Positions 46,920-56,046 of a stretch of DNA of 64,000 nt are shown here, piece by piece. The stretch covers positions 121,890 to 185,889 of the forward strand of contig MKTL01000024.1 of NCBI GenBank assembly GCA_001897605.1. Direction: 5' to 3'. This stretch comes from Clostridiales bacterium 38-18 (GTDB taxonomy: Bacteria > Bacillota > Clostridia > Peptostreptococcales > Acidaminobacteraceae). Position 1 is the stretch's first letter. Each line of letters starts with the position of its first letter. Under the pieces are notes generated by a model that was given only the letters and a program-made list of their open reading frames with translations, ran no database searches and had not been told where the DNA came from. Position numbers and translations under genes: made by a program.

Positions 46920-48095
46920 TTATTCGATTATTCCGATGACTCCCTTTAATAACGATTTTGAATTTATTTTATTCATTTTCAATAACTCTAGTACATCAAC
47001 CTCAAAGTGCTTATGATGTTCAAATACTTTAGAGAAGCTTTGCAGGTACTTACTCAAATTATCCTTTGTCATTTTCCCATCAGCACTTAATCCTATCATG
47101 TGTCTCTTCAATATGGCATATCTCACTAAGAAAAGCTTCAAAGCATCCTCAACGTGGGTGCCCTCTGTAAAGGGAAATAACGTGCGGTATATCTGGTTGC
47201 CATAGTAGTTAGTTAATAAGGTGTCTTCCTTGGCAATTTCTAATGTAAATGCTTCCGGGGTAATCTCACGTTCATTGACTGCGGCTTCTGCAATAGAAAC
47301 CAATTCATTATAGCGATCAGAAGTGCTTGGTAGCAAAAGCTCAACGATGCTCTCAGTCAACTCGACAAATACGCCTAAATCAAAGGGGTTTCCAATGACA
47401 CACTCGTTTTCTTCATACAGCTCTTTGAAACCAAGGACTTCTCTCTCAAGGACGATTTCCAGTTGATCCAGTTTATTTTTTTTCTCCATATCAAAAGCCT
47501 TCATAACGAATATCGAAATCATATAAATCCGATCCTCTAGAGGGTAGGAACGATCCATTATGGTCTTTACCAATAAATTCCTTAGAAAAAGTAACTTTGA
47601 AGGTAGTAGACCTCTGTATCTCTTATCCCCTTGCGAAAGATCATAGGACATTAGCCTTGGCGCCTCATCAGAAATCTGAACAAAGGACATGGCATCCTCG
47701 TCATCAAGTAATTTTACAACCTCAGGACAAGAGGCAGTTGCGGATAATTCAAGGCTTTTATCAACTCTGTTATAGATTCTCGGAAAGGTAGCACATACAT
47801 TTGATAGATAAGCTTCACCAACAATCTTATGAAAGAGACATAGGTTTTCTGAGTTTAAAAATTGACAACGCCTTTGTTCGTTTAATGAAATGAAGGCGAA
47901 ATCAACATTTGGATCATAGCTGTATGGATTGATCGATACATATTTGTTAACATCGCGCTTTAATTGCTTATCGCCTATTTGTACGTATTTTTTAAAGGTT
48001 TTTTCATCAATGTCTACATCCCAGCCCACACAGCAGTTATCTTCACATGGCGTTCCAATACATTTAAACTTAGTCATGTATTTAGGTATTTTCAT
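46920..48095 (-). CDS. Flagellin lysine-N-methylase-like protein (FliB family)
   Basis: A 391-residue protein starting MKIPKYMTKFKCIGTPCEDN. The N-terminal cysteine cluster (CIGTPCEDNCC, and later NSENLCLFH, SNVCATFPRIY) matches FliB proteins, which methylate lysines of flagellin. No flagellar genes are in this window, so its target is unknown here. AAGGA lies 9-10 bp before the ATG at 48095; upstream ATGs at 48101 and 48104 are too close to that site. Monocistronic; ends without a clear terminator. Confidence 0.8.
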   Translation of the reverse strand: MKIPKYMTKFKCIGTPCEDNCCVGWDVDIDEKTFKKYVQIGDKQLKRDVNKYVSINPYSYDPNVDFAFISLNEQRRCQFLNSENLCLFHKIVGEAYLSNVCATFPRIYNRVDKSLELSATASCPEVVKLLDDEDAMSFVQISDEAPRLMSYDLSQGDKRYRGLLPSKLLFLRNLLVKTIMDRSYPLEDRIYMISIFVMKAFDMEKKNKLDQLEIVLEREVLGFKELYEENECVIGNPFDLGVFVELTESIVELLLPSTSDRYNELVSIAEAAVNEREITPEAFTLEIAKEDTLLTNYYGNQIYRTLFPFTEGTHVEDALKLFLVRYAILKRHMIGLSADGKMTKDNLSKYLQSFSKVFEHHKHFEVDVLELLKMNKINSKSLLKGVIGIIE

Positions 48096-48116
48096 TATCA
48101 TCATCCTTACTTACTA

Positions 48117-48148
48117 AAAAAGCATCTACACGAATGTAGATGCTTTTA
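48117..48148 (-). terminator. Bidirectional-looking terminator after yebC
   Basis: AAAGCATCTACA/TGTAGATGCTTT stem around CGAA with TTTTTT on the minus strand, immediately after the yebC stop. Confidence 0.9.
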
Positions 48149-48150
48149 AA

Positions 48151-48867
48151 TTATTCTTCCCAATTGTGATAAACGTTTTGTACATCGTCATTGTCTTCTA
48201 ACAAGTCGATGAGCTTTTGCATGTACTTAGCATCTTCTTCATTTGAAAGCTTTGACATTGTTTGAGGTAAATAACGTAGCTCAGCCATGCTAAAGGTATA
48301 GCCTTTCGCTGACAGAGCATCTCTAACCTCTGCAAAATCAGATATATCAGTAAAAATTTCATAGTGATCATCTTCAATACTAAAATCCTCTGCACCTGCT
48401 TCGATTACTGATTCTTCAATAGCTTCATCACTTATAGAATCCTTTTTATCTACAACTAGTACACCTTTTCTGTCAAACATAAAGCTAACAGAGCCATTTA
48501 CGCCTAGGTTGCCCTTACCCTTAACAAAGTAACTTCTAACATCAGCAGCAGTTCGGTTAGTATTGTCTGTCAAACATTCAACTAAAACAGCAACGCCACC
48601 AGGTCCATAACCCTCGTAGGTTAACTCTGTATAGATTGCACCATCTGATTCACCGGCTCCTTTTTTGATTGCTCTGTCTATATTGTCATTTGGCATATTT
48701 GCTGCCTTTGCTTTTTCAATCGCACTCATAAGTGCTGCATTATAAGTAGGATCTCCGCCGCCTTCTCTAGCAGCTACCATGATATAGCGTCCTAGCTTTG
48801 TGAACTCTTTTGCTTTCTTAGCATCTTGCTTGCCTTTACGATTGATAATCGTACCTATTCTACCCAC
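48151..48867 (-). CDS. yebC: YebC/PmpR-family DNA-binding regulator / translation factor
   Basis: A 238-residue three-domain protein: [19 protein letters not shown] opening (family GHSKWANI equivalent is divergent), ARAGGGDP-like [27 protein letters not shown] and [19 protein letters not shown]. YebC proteins have been described as transcription regulators and, recently, as factors acting on ribosomes stalled at proline-rich stretches; which applies here is unknown. The opening MGRIGTI rather than MAGHSKW places it in the less common YeeN-like branch. Confidence 0.9.
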   Translation of the reverse strand: MGRIGTIINRKGKQDAKKAKEFTKLGRYIMVAAREGGGDPTYNAALMSAIEKAKAANMPNDNIDRAIKKGAGESDGAIYTELTYEGYGPGGVAVLVECLTDNTNRTAADVRSYFVKGKGNLGVNGSVSFMFDRKGVLVVDKKDSISDEAIEESVIEAGAEDFSIEDDHYEIFTDISDFAEVRDALSAKGYTFSMAELRYLPQTMSKLSNEEDAKYMQKLIDLLEDNDDVQNVYHNWEE

Positions 48868-48935
48868 GATATCTCTCCATTCTTTTCGATTCGGATTTGA
48901 TGCAAAAATATTATAGCATAATTCAAACCGCTTCG

Positions 48936-49679
48936 CTAGAATTTTGGTGGTGCTGGAGGCATTACGCGCTTATGAGCTGTTCTTGCATGCATATTTTCAA
49001 TAATTTCTTTATCTGATTCAGGAATTTCAATTCCCATAATATAATCATCAATCATATCATAGGTCGTTCCCATTTCATTTTCATCGGTTTGTCCTTCCCA
49101 TAGGCCAGCAGAAGGTGGACGATCAATTATTTGCTGCGGTACGCCTAAATGTGCAGCCCAATTAAATACTTCTCTCTTAAGTAGGTTGCCAATTGGAATA
49201 ATATCCACACCTCCATCGCCGTACTTAGTAAAATACCCTGTAAGAATTTCAGCAGCATTGTCAGTACCTGCTACTAAATAACCCAATGAGTTTGCAATTC
49301 CATATAGGGTCGTCATGCGTAGTCTCGCACGTAAATTAGCGTCTGCGAGTCTTTCAAACTTTACCTCTTTTCCTTCTAAACGTCTTTGAATTTTACCTAT
49401 AAGCAAATCATGCTCTTCGGTTAAATCCACAGTCACATAATCAATGCCTAATGCTTCAGCCAACGCAATCGCATCCTGCGCATCCTTTGGATTGCTTTTA
49501 CAAGGTAGGATAACACCTAGTGAATTTTCTGGAAATGCTTTTTTAATCAATCCAGCAACTACTGATGAGTCAATTCCGCCAGACAAACCTACCAGCACCC
49601 CTGAAGTTCCTGAATTGTGAACTTGCTCACGTATCCAGTCTACTATTAGTTCAATTTTTTCTTCAATCGTTTTCGCCAT
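48936..49679 (-). CDS. nadE: Ammonia-dependent NAD+ synthetase
   Basis: Adenylates nicotinate adenine dinucleotide and amidates it to NAD+. 247 residues with the PP-loop [28 protein letters not shown] and [13 protein letters not shown]. It has no glutaminase domain, so it uses free ammonia, abundant in an amino-acid fermenter. GAGGAAGG precedes the ATG. No other NAD genes are adjacent. Confidence 0.95.
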   Translation of the reverse strand: MAKTIEEKIELIVDWIREQVHNSGTSGVLVGLSGGIDSSVVAGLIKKAFPENSLGVILPCKSNPKDAQDAIALAEALGIDYVTVDLTEEHDLLIGKIQRRLEGKEVKFERLADANLRARLRMTTLYGIANSLGYLVAGTDNAAEILTGYFTKYGDGGVDIIPIGNLLKREVFNWAAHLGVPQQIIDRPPSAGLWEGQTDENEMGTTYDMIDDYIMGIEIPESDKEIIENMHARTAHKRVMPPAPPKF

Positions 49680-49730
49680 TTTTTTCCTTCCTCATTTTGG
49701 ATATATTTAGATATAAAACTACTACTTTCA

Positions 49731-50120
49731 TCAAAGATTGTCAAGTTCTACTAACACACAATTCAAATAGACGGTATTGATTCCTGCCACCTCAGACGCC
49801 TCAACTATTTCAGGTGTAAATGTACCTGGTTGAAACCAGATATTTTTAATCCCTAGCTCCATGACCTCTTTAAGTGCTTCTGAAGCCTTTTCAGGATTAA
49901 CCACAACATCGACACAATCCACTTTAACCGGTAAATCCGCTAAACTAGGGTAACATTTATCGCCTTCAATCTCAGCGTACATTGGGTTAACAGCATAAAC
50001 CTCATAGCCAAACCTTTTTAATTTTTGATAAATTTTATATCCAAACTTACCTTGGTTTGCGGTTGCACCAACGACTGCCCATTTTTTTTGATCTAACATT
50101 GATTTAATTAAAGCATCCAT
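49731..50120 (-). CDS. CoA-binding domain protein (YccU-like)
   Basis: A 129-residue single-domain Rossmann protein: WAVVGATANQGKFGYKIYQKL (nucleotide loop), YAVNPMYAEIEG, VDVVVNPEKASE and NIWFQPGT. It matches the stand-alone CoA-binding family, whose role is unknown. It lies between yigZ and nadE with short gaps; AAAGGAGAG precedes the ATG. Confidence 0.82.
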   Translation of the reverse strand: MDALIKSMLDQKKWAVVGATANQGKFGYKIYQKLKRFGYEVYAVNPMYAEIEGDKCYPSLADLPVKVDCVDVVVNPEKASEALKEVMELGIKNIWFQPGTFTPEIVEASEVAGINTVYLNCVLVELDNL

Positions 50121-50171
50121 AGCTACTCTCCTTTACAATTAGTAAACGATTGAATCGTTTTATATATACCA

Positions 50172-50876
50172 CTATACGACAAGCTTAAAACTAGGGTCGT
50201 TAACAACCGTACCATTCATGCCATTCAGTACGGTTAGAGTTTCATCTTCCTCAGCTGTTATTACAGCCTGTCCATTGGTATTTTCAATTAATGTATCTAT
50301 CAAATTATCTTTTTCACTGGGAAGACAATACAGCTTGATATTAACCCTATCTGTAAACAAAGTTTCTTTAACAATCACATGCTCAAGACCTATAAGCAAA
50401 TTCTGAATTTTACCATGAGAGGTATAATCATAGGTTACAGATAATAGATGCATCAATTGACGCTTTACTACATTACAAGCTTCAATCGCCATTTTGGCAG
50501 TTTCAGTATATGCTCTGACTAAGCCCCCTGTTCCCAGCTTGATTCCTCCAAAATATCTTGTAATCACAATACATAGATCTGTGATCCCTTCTTTTTTAAG
50601 CATTTCTAAAATCGGGACACCCGCTGTACCAGAAGGCTCACCATCGTCACTATACCTTTGAACTTGGTAGTTCTTTCCAAGCACATAAACTGGAACATTG
50701 TGCGTTGCATCCCAATGCTTTTTTCTTACACTTTCTATGAAAAGCTGAGCCTCTTCTTCAGTTTTTATAGGTGTCGCATAGCCGATAAAGCGAGACTTAT
50801 TAATGCTAACCTCATCGTGCGAGCTGTGTAAGATTGTCAAATAATAGTTGCTATTATCACCCACATTTTCAGCCAT
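50172..50876 (-). CDS. yigZ: YigZ/IMPACT-family protein
   Basis: A 234-residue protein with an N-terminal IMPACT domain (KSRFIGYATPIKTEEEA, YSDDGEPSGTAGVPIL, ITRYFGGIKLGTGGLVRAY) and a C-terminal DUF1949 ferredoxin-like domain. The family's biochemical role in bacteria is unclear; eukaryotic IMPACT binds the translation regulator GCN1. It is 8 bp after hflX. Confidence 0.92.
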   Translation of the reverse strand: MAENVGDNSNYYLTILHSSHDEVSINKSRFIGYATPIKTEEEAQLFIESVRKKHWDATHNVPVYVLGKNYQVQRYSDDGEPSGTAGVPILEMLKKEGITDLCIVITRYFGGIKLGTGGLVRAYTETAKMAIEACNVVKRQLMHLLSVTYDYTSHGKIQNLLIGLEHVIVKETLFTDRVNIKLYCLPSEKDNLIDTLIENTNGQAVITAEEDETLTVLNGMNGTVVNDPSFKLVV

Positions 50877-50884
50877 TACTCAAC

Positions 50885-52156
50885 TTACTCCTTAATCATG
50901 TATGATTCATATCTATTATAATCTGCAATTGATACGCTTGCCTTTATCAAAGTACCATTTTCTTCATACTGCATTTCATTTACTTTATAGGTTTCACAAA
51001 GATAAGAAGAGATGGTCCCCTCATTATAAGGAATAAGAAAAATCGCTTCCCTATGATCGCTAAATAATCTATGCTTTACCTCTTTAATCAATACCTCTAT
51101 GTTTTCACCTGTCTTTGCAGATACCATAATTTCATCTTGACCAGGCGTCATCATATGTGTCACCTTATCGATTTTATTATACAAGGTCACCATAGGTATA
51201 TGATCCGCTTTTAGCTCCTTCAGAACCTGTTCAGTTACCTTCATCTGCATTGGATAGAATTCATTTGAATAATCGACAACTTGTAAAAGTAAATCTGCGT
51301 TTAAAGCTTCTTCAAGAGTCGCCTTAAAAGCACTTACCAGTGTATGCGGTAGCTTTGATACAAATCCGACTGTATCTGTTAGTATAAAAGTTTTTTTATC
51401 ATCTAGTATAATTCTTCTTGAATAAGTATCGAGTGTCGCAAACAGCATATCCTTTTCAAAGACGTGTCTTTCAGTATCATCTTCATCTGATAGTGCAATT
51501 AATTTATTCATCATTGATGATTTTCCAGAATTGGTATATCCAACGAGCGCTACGATAGGAACTTCGTTCTTTTCACGTTGCTGTCTTTGTACAACTCGGT
51601 TCTTTTCAGCTTCCCCAATTTGACGCCTAATTTCATCAATTCGATCTTGAATTTTTCGTCGGTCAAGTTCGAGTTTTTGTTCACCTGGGCCTCTGGTGCC
51701 AATACCCCCGCCAGTCCTAGACAAATTGCCATTCATCCCAATTAGCCTAGGTAATCTGTACTTTAACTGTGCCAACTCCACCTGAAGTTTTGCAATTTTT
51801 GATTGCGCTCTAATTGCGAAAATATCTAAAATTAAAGCCGTCCTATCAATTATGGTTACCCCGATCAATGCCTCTAAATTCCTAATTTGTGAGCCAGATA
51901 GCTCATCGTTAAAAATGACAAGGTTAGCTTGTGTATCCTCAACTGCAATTCTGACCTCTTCTACCTTTCCAGTTCCAATATATGTCGCAACTTCAATCTT
52001 CGCTTTATTTTGAATGATAATATCAGCTACCTCTGCATTTGCGGCGAGTGTTAGCTCAGCTAATTCATTCATTGATTCTTCTATACTAAACTCATCTTTA
52101 AGACCTTGAAACATGCCAACTAATACAGCCCGCTGCTTAAGAATTTCATTTTCCAT
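50885..52156 (-). CDS. hflX: Ribosome-associated GTPase HflX
   Basis: A 423-residue Obg-HflX GTPase that splits stalled or hibernating ribosomes. N-terminal HflX domain with a GTGKVEEV/ELSGSQIRNLE region, linker GGIGTRGPGEQKLELDRR, then G domain with GYTNSGKSSMMNKL (G1), DTVGFVSKLP (G3) and NKID (G4). Length is normal. The ribosome site is weak (GAGAG). It is divergent from the PBP gene. Confidence 0.95.
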   Translation of the reverse strand: MENEILKQRAVLVGMFQGLKDEFSIEESMNELAELTLAANAEVADIIIQNKAKIEVATYIGTGKVEEVRIAVEDTQANLVIFNDELSGSQIRNLEALIGVTIIDRTALILDIFAIRAQSKIAKLQVELAQLKYRLPRLIGMNGNLSRTGGGIGTRGPGEQKLELDRRKIQDRIDEIRRQIGEAEKNRVVQRQQREKNEVPIVALVGYTNSGKSSMMNKLIALSDEDDTERHVFEKDMLFATLDTYSRRIILDDKKTFILTDTVGFVSKLPHTLVSAFKATLEEALNADLLLQVVDYSNEFYPMQMKVTEQVLKELKADHIPMVTLYNKIDKVTHMMTPGQDEIMVSAKTGENIEVLIKEVKHRLFSDHREAIFLIPYNEGTISSYLCETYKVNEMQYEENGTLIKASVSIADYNRYESYMIKE

Positions 52157-52301
52157 ATGACTTCACTCTCATTTCTATAAGATATCCCAATTATACTACA
52201 AAGTATAAGTAATTGGTAATACTCGCCTAATAAAATCTCAATTAGAGAATATTAAAATTAAATTATATGTTTCTAAAAATTAGGTCGTCAAACTTCAAAT
52301 A

Positions 52302-52310
52302 TGTTATAAT
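52302..52310 (+). promoter_or_regulatory. Extended -10 promoter of the PBP gene
   Basis: TGTTATAAT is a perfect TATAAT (52305-52310) with the TGN extension. No good -35 is seen, as common for extended -10 promoters. It is about 50 bp before the ATG at 52360, with AGGAGG at 52351-52356. Confidence 0.6.
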
Positions 52311-52359
52311 ACTTTGTAGGCTTTTGCGCACTGCGCAATCGTAGCATCAGGAGGTTTTA

Positions 52360-55300
52360 ATGGAAAGCACAAAGAAAGTAGTCCCTGGTCAATCCCAACA
52401 ACATCCAGGAAAATCTAGCAACCCAAAAGGTAAAAAGAAGAAGAGCTCATTGATAAATGTTTTAAAAATTGCATTGATCGTCATGATTGTCGTCGGTGTT
52501 ATTGGCGCTGCAGGTGTTTATCTTTATATCACTTCTGTGTTAAAGGACATCGAACCTATTGATCCAGATAAGATCACCAATTCACTTACAGAAAACTCAG
52601 TTATTGTTGACAGTGAAGGTAGAATTCTGGAGCATATCCAAAATCAAGGTTTAAGAACAGTTATAAAATATAACGATATGAGCAAGGATCTAATAAATGC
52701 CTTTGTCGCAGTAGAGGATAAAACCTTCTTTGAACACAATGGCTTTAACTTCGTACGACTATTCGGAGCGGTTAAAGATACAGTTCTAACCGGTAAGCGT
52801 TTGGGGGGTACAAGTACGATCACACAACAGCTTGCAAGAAATATTTACCTATATGAAATGAGAAGTAAAAGAGATATCGATCGAAAAGTGAAAGAAGCCT
52901 ATTATGCTTTAGAGCTTGAAAAATATCTTACAAAGGAACAAATAATTGAAGGGTATCTCAATCTAGTGTATTTAGGCTCTAGTGCAAACGGTGTAGAAGC
53001 CGCATCGCAGGCTTATTTTTCTAAGAGTGCCTCAGATGTCAATTACATTGAAGCTGCATTACTTGCCGGTATAGTTAAGTCGCCATCGATTTATCCACCT
53101 ATGTTAACGGTTGAAAAGGTAGATGTAACTGCAGATGATTATGTCATTGATGATTCCGATCCGCTTTATACACTTATTTACAACCCAAAATGTGAGGATC
53201 GCTATTTAACTTCAATCTATTTAATGCATGAAAACAATAAGATTACTGATGCTGAATATGAATACGCTAAAACCGTGGATTTAAAAACCATGATTCATCC
53301 TGGTAAAACTTCACAAGATGAAATCACCTCATTCTTTGCTGATATGGTTAAAGATGAAGTCACCGAGGATCTTATTGAAAAATATGGTTATACAAAAGAG
53401 GAAGCGACGAACTTACTTTATACAGGTGGCTTAACCATCGAATCTACGATCGATTTTGATATGCAAAAGACCTTAGAAAGCCACTATGCGATAGATAATT
53501 TTACAGCTTACTACGGTGAATCAACTTCAGTTGCAGTTAAGGCATTCCAAAAGGATAATGGTTTATCTGTAGATGGTGCTGCTGGCCCAAATACTTTAGC
53601 AAAAATTAAAGAATTATCGGGAATGGATACCAGCGTCTTCACACTTGATGCTTATAAAAAAGGTGTAAACAGTGACGAAGTCATTCTACTTAAGCAAGCA
53701 CTTTACGATCTTGGTTATTTAATTAATAGCGAGGATTTCCCTAAAGTAACGGTTTTACTCGATAATCAAGGCAATATTATTTCTGAAGAAAGCAAACGAC
53801 TAATCATTTATAAGCAATCCAACCTAATCGATAGCAGTGATAATTTTATCATTCCATCTTCAGACTATCAATTTGATGAAAATGGTAATTTGGTACTATT
53901 AAAAAATAAAAGAATGTATTTCTATCCGCACTACCAAGACGATCAGCTTGTAAGCATTCAATTGGTAGTTAAAGAAACTTTCACTTATGGAGATAACGAA
54001 GCTGATAATGAGAGTTTAGCAAGTGGTAAATACAACGTTACCGAGCTTTATACGTTTGAAGGCAAAGATGTTTTGGTGCCAAATGAATATAAAAGTTTTG
54101 ATGCCGACAACAACGTCGTAATTGACAAATCATTTTTAGTGGATCAACCTGATTTCTTTACGATTGACGCCAACCAAAATCTACTCGTTTCTAAAGGCAA
54201 TTACGTAATAGCTGATAAAGGTGTTATTCAGCCGCAATCCGCTATGGTTATCATCGACTACCATACTGGAGAGCTTAAAGCATTAGTAGGCGGTAGAAAT
54301 ATTACTGGTCAGCGCGTATTCAATCGTGCGATTAATCCAAGACAGCCAGGCTCGTCCATCAAGCCACTTTCTGTATTCACACCGGCGATAGACTCAGGCC
54401 GTTATACAGCTGCTACTGTAACCGATGATCGACCAGTTTATTTACTGGGGGATCCAAGTGTTAGATGGCCACTTAACTGGTATGAAGCTTACAGTCAGTA
54501 CTATAAGCATTGGGGGCTTGTAACCTTAAGGGAATCCGTTCAATGGTCAATCAACGTAACTGCGGCCTTAATTGCTCAGGATTTAGGTGTTGACACCTCA
54601 CTTGAGTATTTGCAAAAATTCGGTATTTCTACCTTGGTTACCTCTGGTAGTACAAGCGATGCTAATATTGCAGCAGTTGCACTTGGCGGTATGACTAAGG
54701 GCGTTACACCTTTAGACTTAACAAATGCTTACGGTGCAATCGCCAATAAAGGCGTTTTGAATGACGTTATCACCTATAAAACCGTTAAGAACAGCAAGGG
54801 TGAAATCCTTTTACAAAATGAAAGTAAACAAACCTATGTCGTAGATGAAAATGTTGCCTATATTGTACAAGATATGATGAAAACATCTGTAGAAGCAGGC
54901 GTTGCAACCCCTGCAAAATTATCTGCGAATAACGATATCATATCTGTTGCTGGTAAAACAGGAACGACTTCAAGTAACATTGACGCATGGTTTATTGGAT
55001 ACACACCTTATTACGTCGGTGGTGTCTGGTTTGGTAATGACGTTAACATTCCATTGGATCAGGGCTCGAGAATTGCGGCTCAGTTTTGGAAAACAGTAAT
55101 GTCTGAGGTTCATGCCGATCTAGAACCAAAGCAATTTGAAGTACCATCAGGTATTGTTACTGCGACTATTGACATCATCTCAGGAAAATTACCAAGTGAG
55201 CTTTCAGCATTAGATCCAAGAGGAACCGTTCGTTCAGAAATCTTTTTAAGAGGCACAGAGCCTACAGAAGTTGATGATGTTCATGTTATGGCAGATATCT

Positions 55301-55746
55301 GTACTGAAAGTGGTAAATTAGCCACAGCTAACTGTCCAACGACACTAGTCGAAAGTCGATTATTTGTAAAACGACCAGTTCCTTATAATCCTGAGGAAAA
55401 TTTAGACTCTAGAGGCAATCCAATATTACTCAAGGACAGTCAGTACGACTTGCCAACAGAAGAATGTGACATTCATACTGAGGCACAGACAACGGAAGAG
55501 CCTACAACCGAATCGTATACAGGTGTAAAACCTACTGTTCGACTAGTTGATGGCACCCTATTTGTACAAAGACCTTATCCAATTCTGCTTTCGGATGGTT
55601 CAACACTTGTTTTATCTGTTGGATCTAAAATCAATCTTGATGGTTCAGTTACTCTGTCAAGTGGTGATATCATTACCGCTGAAAGTATTAGTGATATTCC
55701 AAATTACTCCACTGAAGAGCTTGATGCAATGAATATTGCACCATAA
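52360..55746 (+). CDS. Class A penicillin-binding protein with inserted peptidoglycan-binding domain
   Basis: Bifunctional peptidoglycan glycosyltransferase/transpeptidase, 1128 residues. Basic cytoplasmic tail, one transmembrane helix (about 32-60), GT51 domain with catalytic Glu119 in VEDKTFFEHNGF and GGTSTITQQLARN, then a PG-binding-1-like module (about 370-410; AVKAFQKDNGLSVDG...GPNT), and a transpeptidase domain with SxxK in GSSIKPL (about 665), SIN in QWSINVTA and KTGT (about 866). A low-complexity Thr/Glu linker precedes a C-terminal tail. Class A PBPs usually lack the binding module between the catalytic domains and are shorter. Plus strand, alone; terminator at 55843. Confidence 0.92.
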   Translation: MESTKKVVPGQSQQHPGKSSNPKGKKKKSSLINVLKIALIVMIVVGVIGAAGVYLYITSVLKDIEPIDPDKITNSLTENSVIVDSEGRILEHIQNQGLRTVIKYNDMSKDLINAFVAVEDKTFFEHNGFNFVRLFGAVKDTVLTGKRLGGTSTITQQLARNIYLYEMRSKRDIDRKVKEAYYALELEKYLTKEQIIEGYLNLVYLGSSANGVEAASQAYFSKSASDVNYIEAALLAGIVKSPSIYPPMLTVEKVDVTADDYVIDDSDPLYTLIYNPKCEDRYLTSIYLMHENNKITDAEYEYAKTVDLKTMIHPGKTSQDEITSFFADMVKDEVTEDLIEKYGYTKEEATNLLYTGGLTIESTIDFDMQKTLESHYAIDNFTAYYGESTSVAVKAFQKDNGLSVDGAAGPNTLAKIKELSGMDTSVFTLDAYKKGVNSDEVILLKQALYDLGYLINSEDFPKVTVLLDNQGNIISEESKRLIIYKQSNLIDSSDNFIIPSSDYQFDENGNLVLLKNKRMYFYPHYQDDQLVSIQLVVKETFTYGDNEADNESLASGKYNVTELYTFEGKDVLVPNEYKSFDADNNVVIDKSFLVDQPDFFTIDANQNLLVSKGNYVIADKGVIQPQSAMVIIDYHTGELKALVGGRNITGQRVFNRAINPRQPGSSIKPLSVFTPAIDSGRYTAATVTDDRPVYLLGDPSVRWPLNWYEAYSQYYKHWGLVTLRESVQWSINVTAALIAQDLGVDTSLEYLQKFGISTLVTSGSTSDANIAAVALGGMTKGVTPLDLTNAYGAIANKGVLNDVITYKTVKNSKGEILLQNESKQTYVVDENVAYIVQDMMKTSVEAGVATPAKLSANNDIISVAGKTGTTSSNIDAWFIGYTPYYVGGVWFGNDVNIPLDQGSRIAAQFWKTVMSEVHADLEPKQFEVPSGIVTATIDIISGKLPSELSALDPRGTVRSEIFLRGTEPTEVDDVHVMADICTESGKLATANCPTTLVESRLFVKRPVPYNPEENLDSRGNPILLKDSQYDLPTEECDIHTEAQTTEEPTTESYTGVKPTVRLVDGTLFVQRPYPILLSDGSTLVLSVGSKINLDGSVTLSSGDIITAESISDIPNYSTEELDAMNIAP

Positions 55747-56046
55747 ATTAATAGGTATAGTAATTCACTCTTTGATTCTGTATGTAAATCATACTCTCAT
55801 AGGGTATAAGCTATGTATTAGATGCAAAATGTATATAAAACTAAAACTCGTAGGTCAATGTGACCTACGAGTTTTTTATTATTTAATGATTCAGTTTATT
55901 AATGATACAATTCACAAAGGATACAATTCTATAATCATTATATTCTTAAGTTGTTCTATTCATAAATTGTTCTATTCTTAATTTTTCTATTCAAATATGT
56001 CTCAATTAATATAAACATGCTTATGAAATTAAACTCTATATTAATA
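55747..56046. other. Gene-free gap between the PBP gene and thiI
   Basis: Contains the PBP terminator (55843-55878) and AT-rich sequence with short repeats: GATACAATTC twice (55906-55930 area) and TTGTTCTATTC twice followed by TTTTTCTATTC (about 55950-55996). No ORF, RNA or promoter is convincing. Confidence 0.5.
55843..55878 (+). terminator. Terminator of the PBP gene
   Basis: AAAACTCGTAGGTCA/TGACCTACGAGTTTT, a 15-bp perfect stem with a 3-nt loop, followed by TTTTTTATT on the plus strand, about 100 bp after the PBP stop. The minus strand also carries Ts, so it may serve the opposing thiI unit. Confidence 0.92.

Noticed and set aside
50142..50158. AAACGAT/ATCGTTT hairpin after yigZ as a terminator
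   Set aside because: The stem is 7 bp of mostly A/T and lacks a T tract on the minus strand, so I did not list it.
55900..56000. Short repeated TTGTTCTATTC and GATACAATTC units as a possible CRISPR or iteron array
   Set aside because: Repeats are 10-11 bp, irregularly spaced and AT-rich, with no spacers of constant length; more likely low-complexity sequence.
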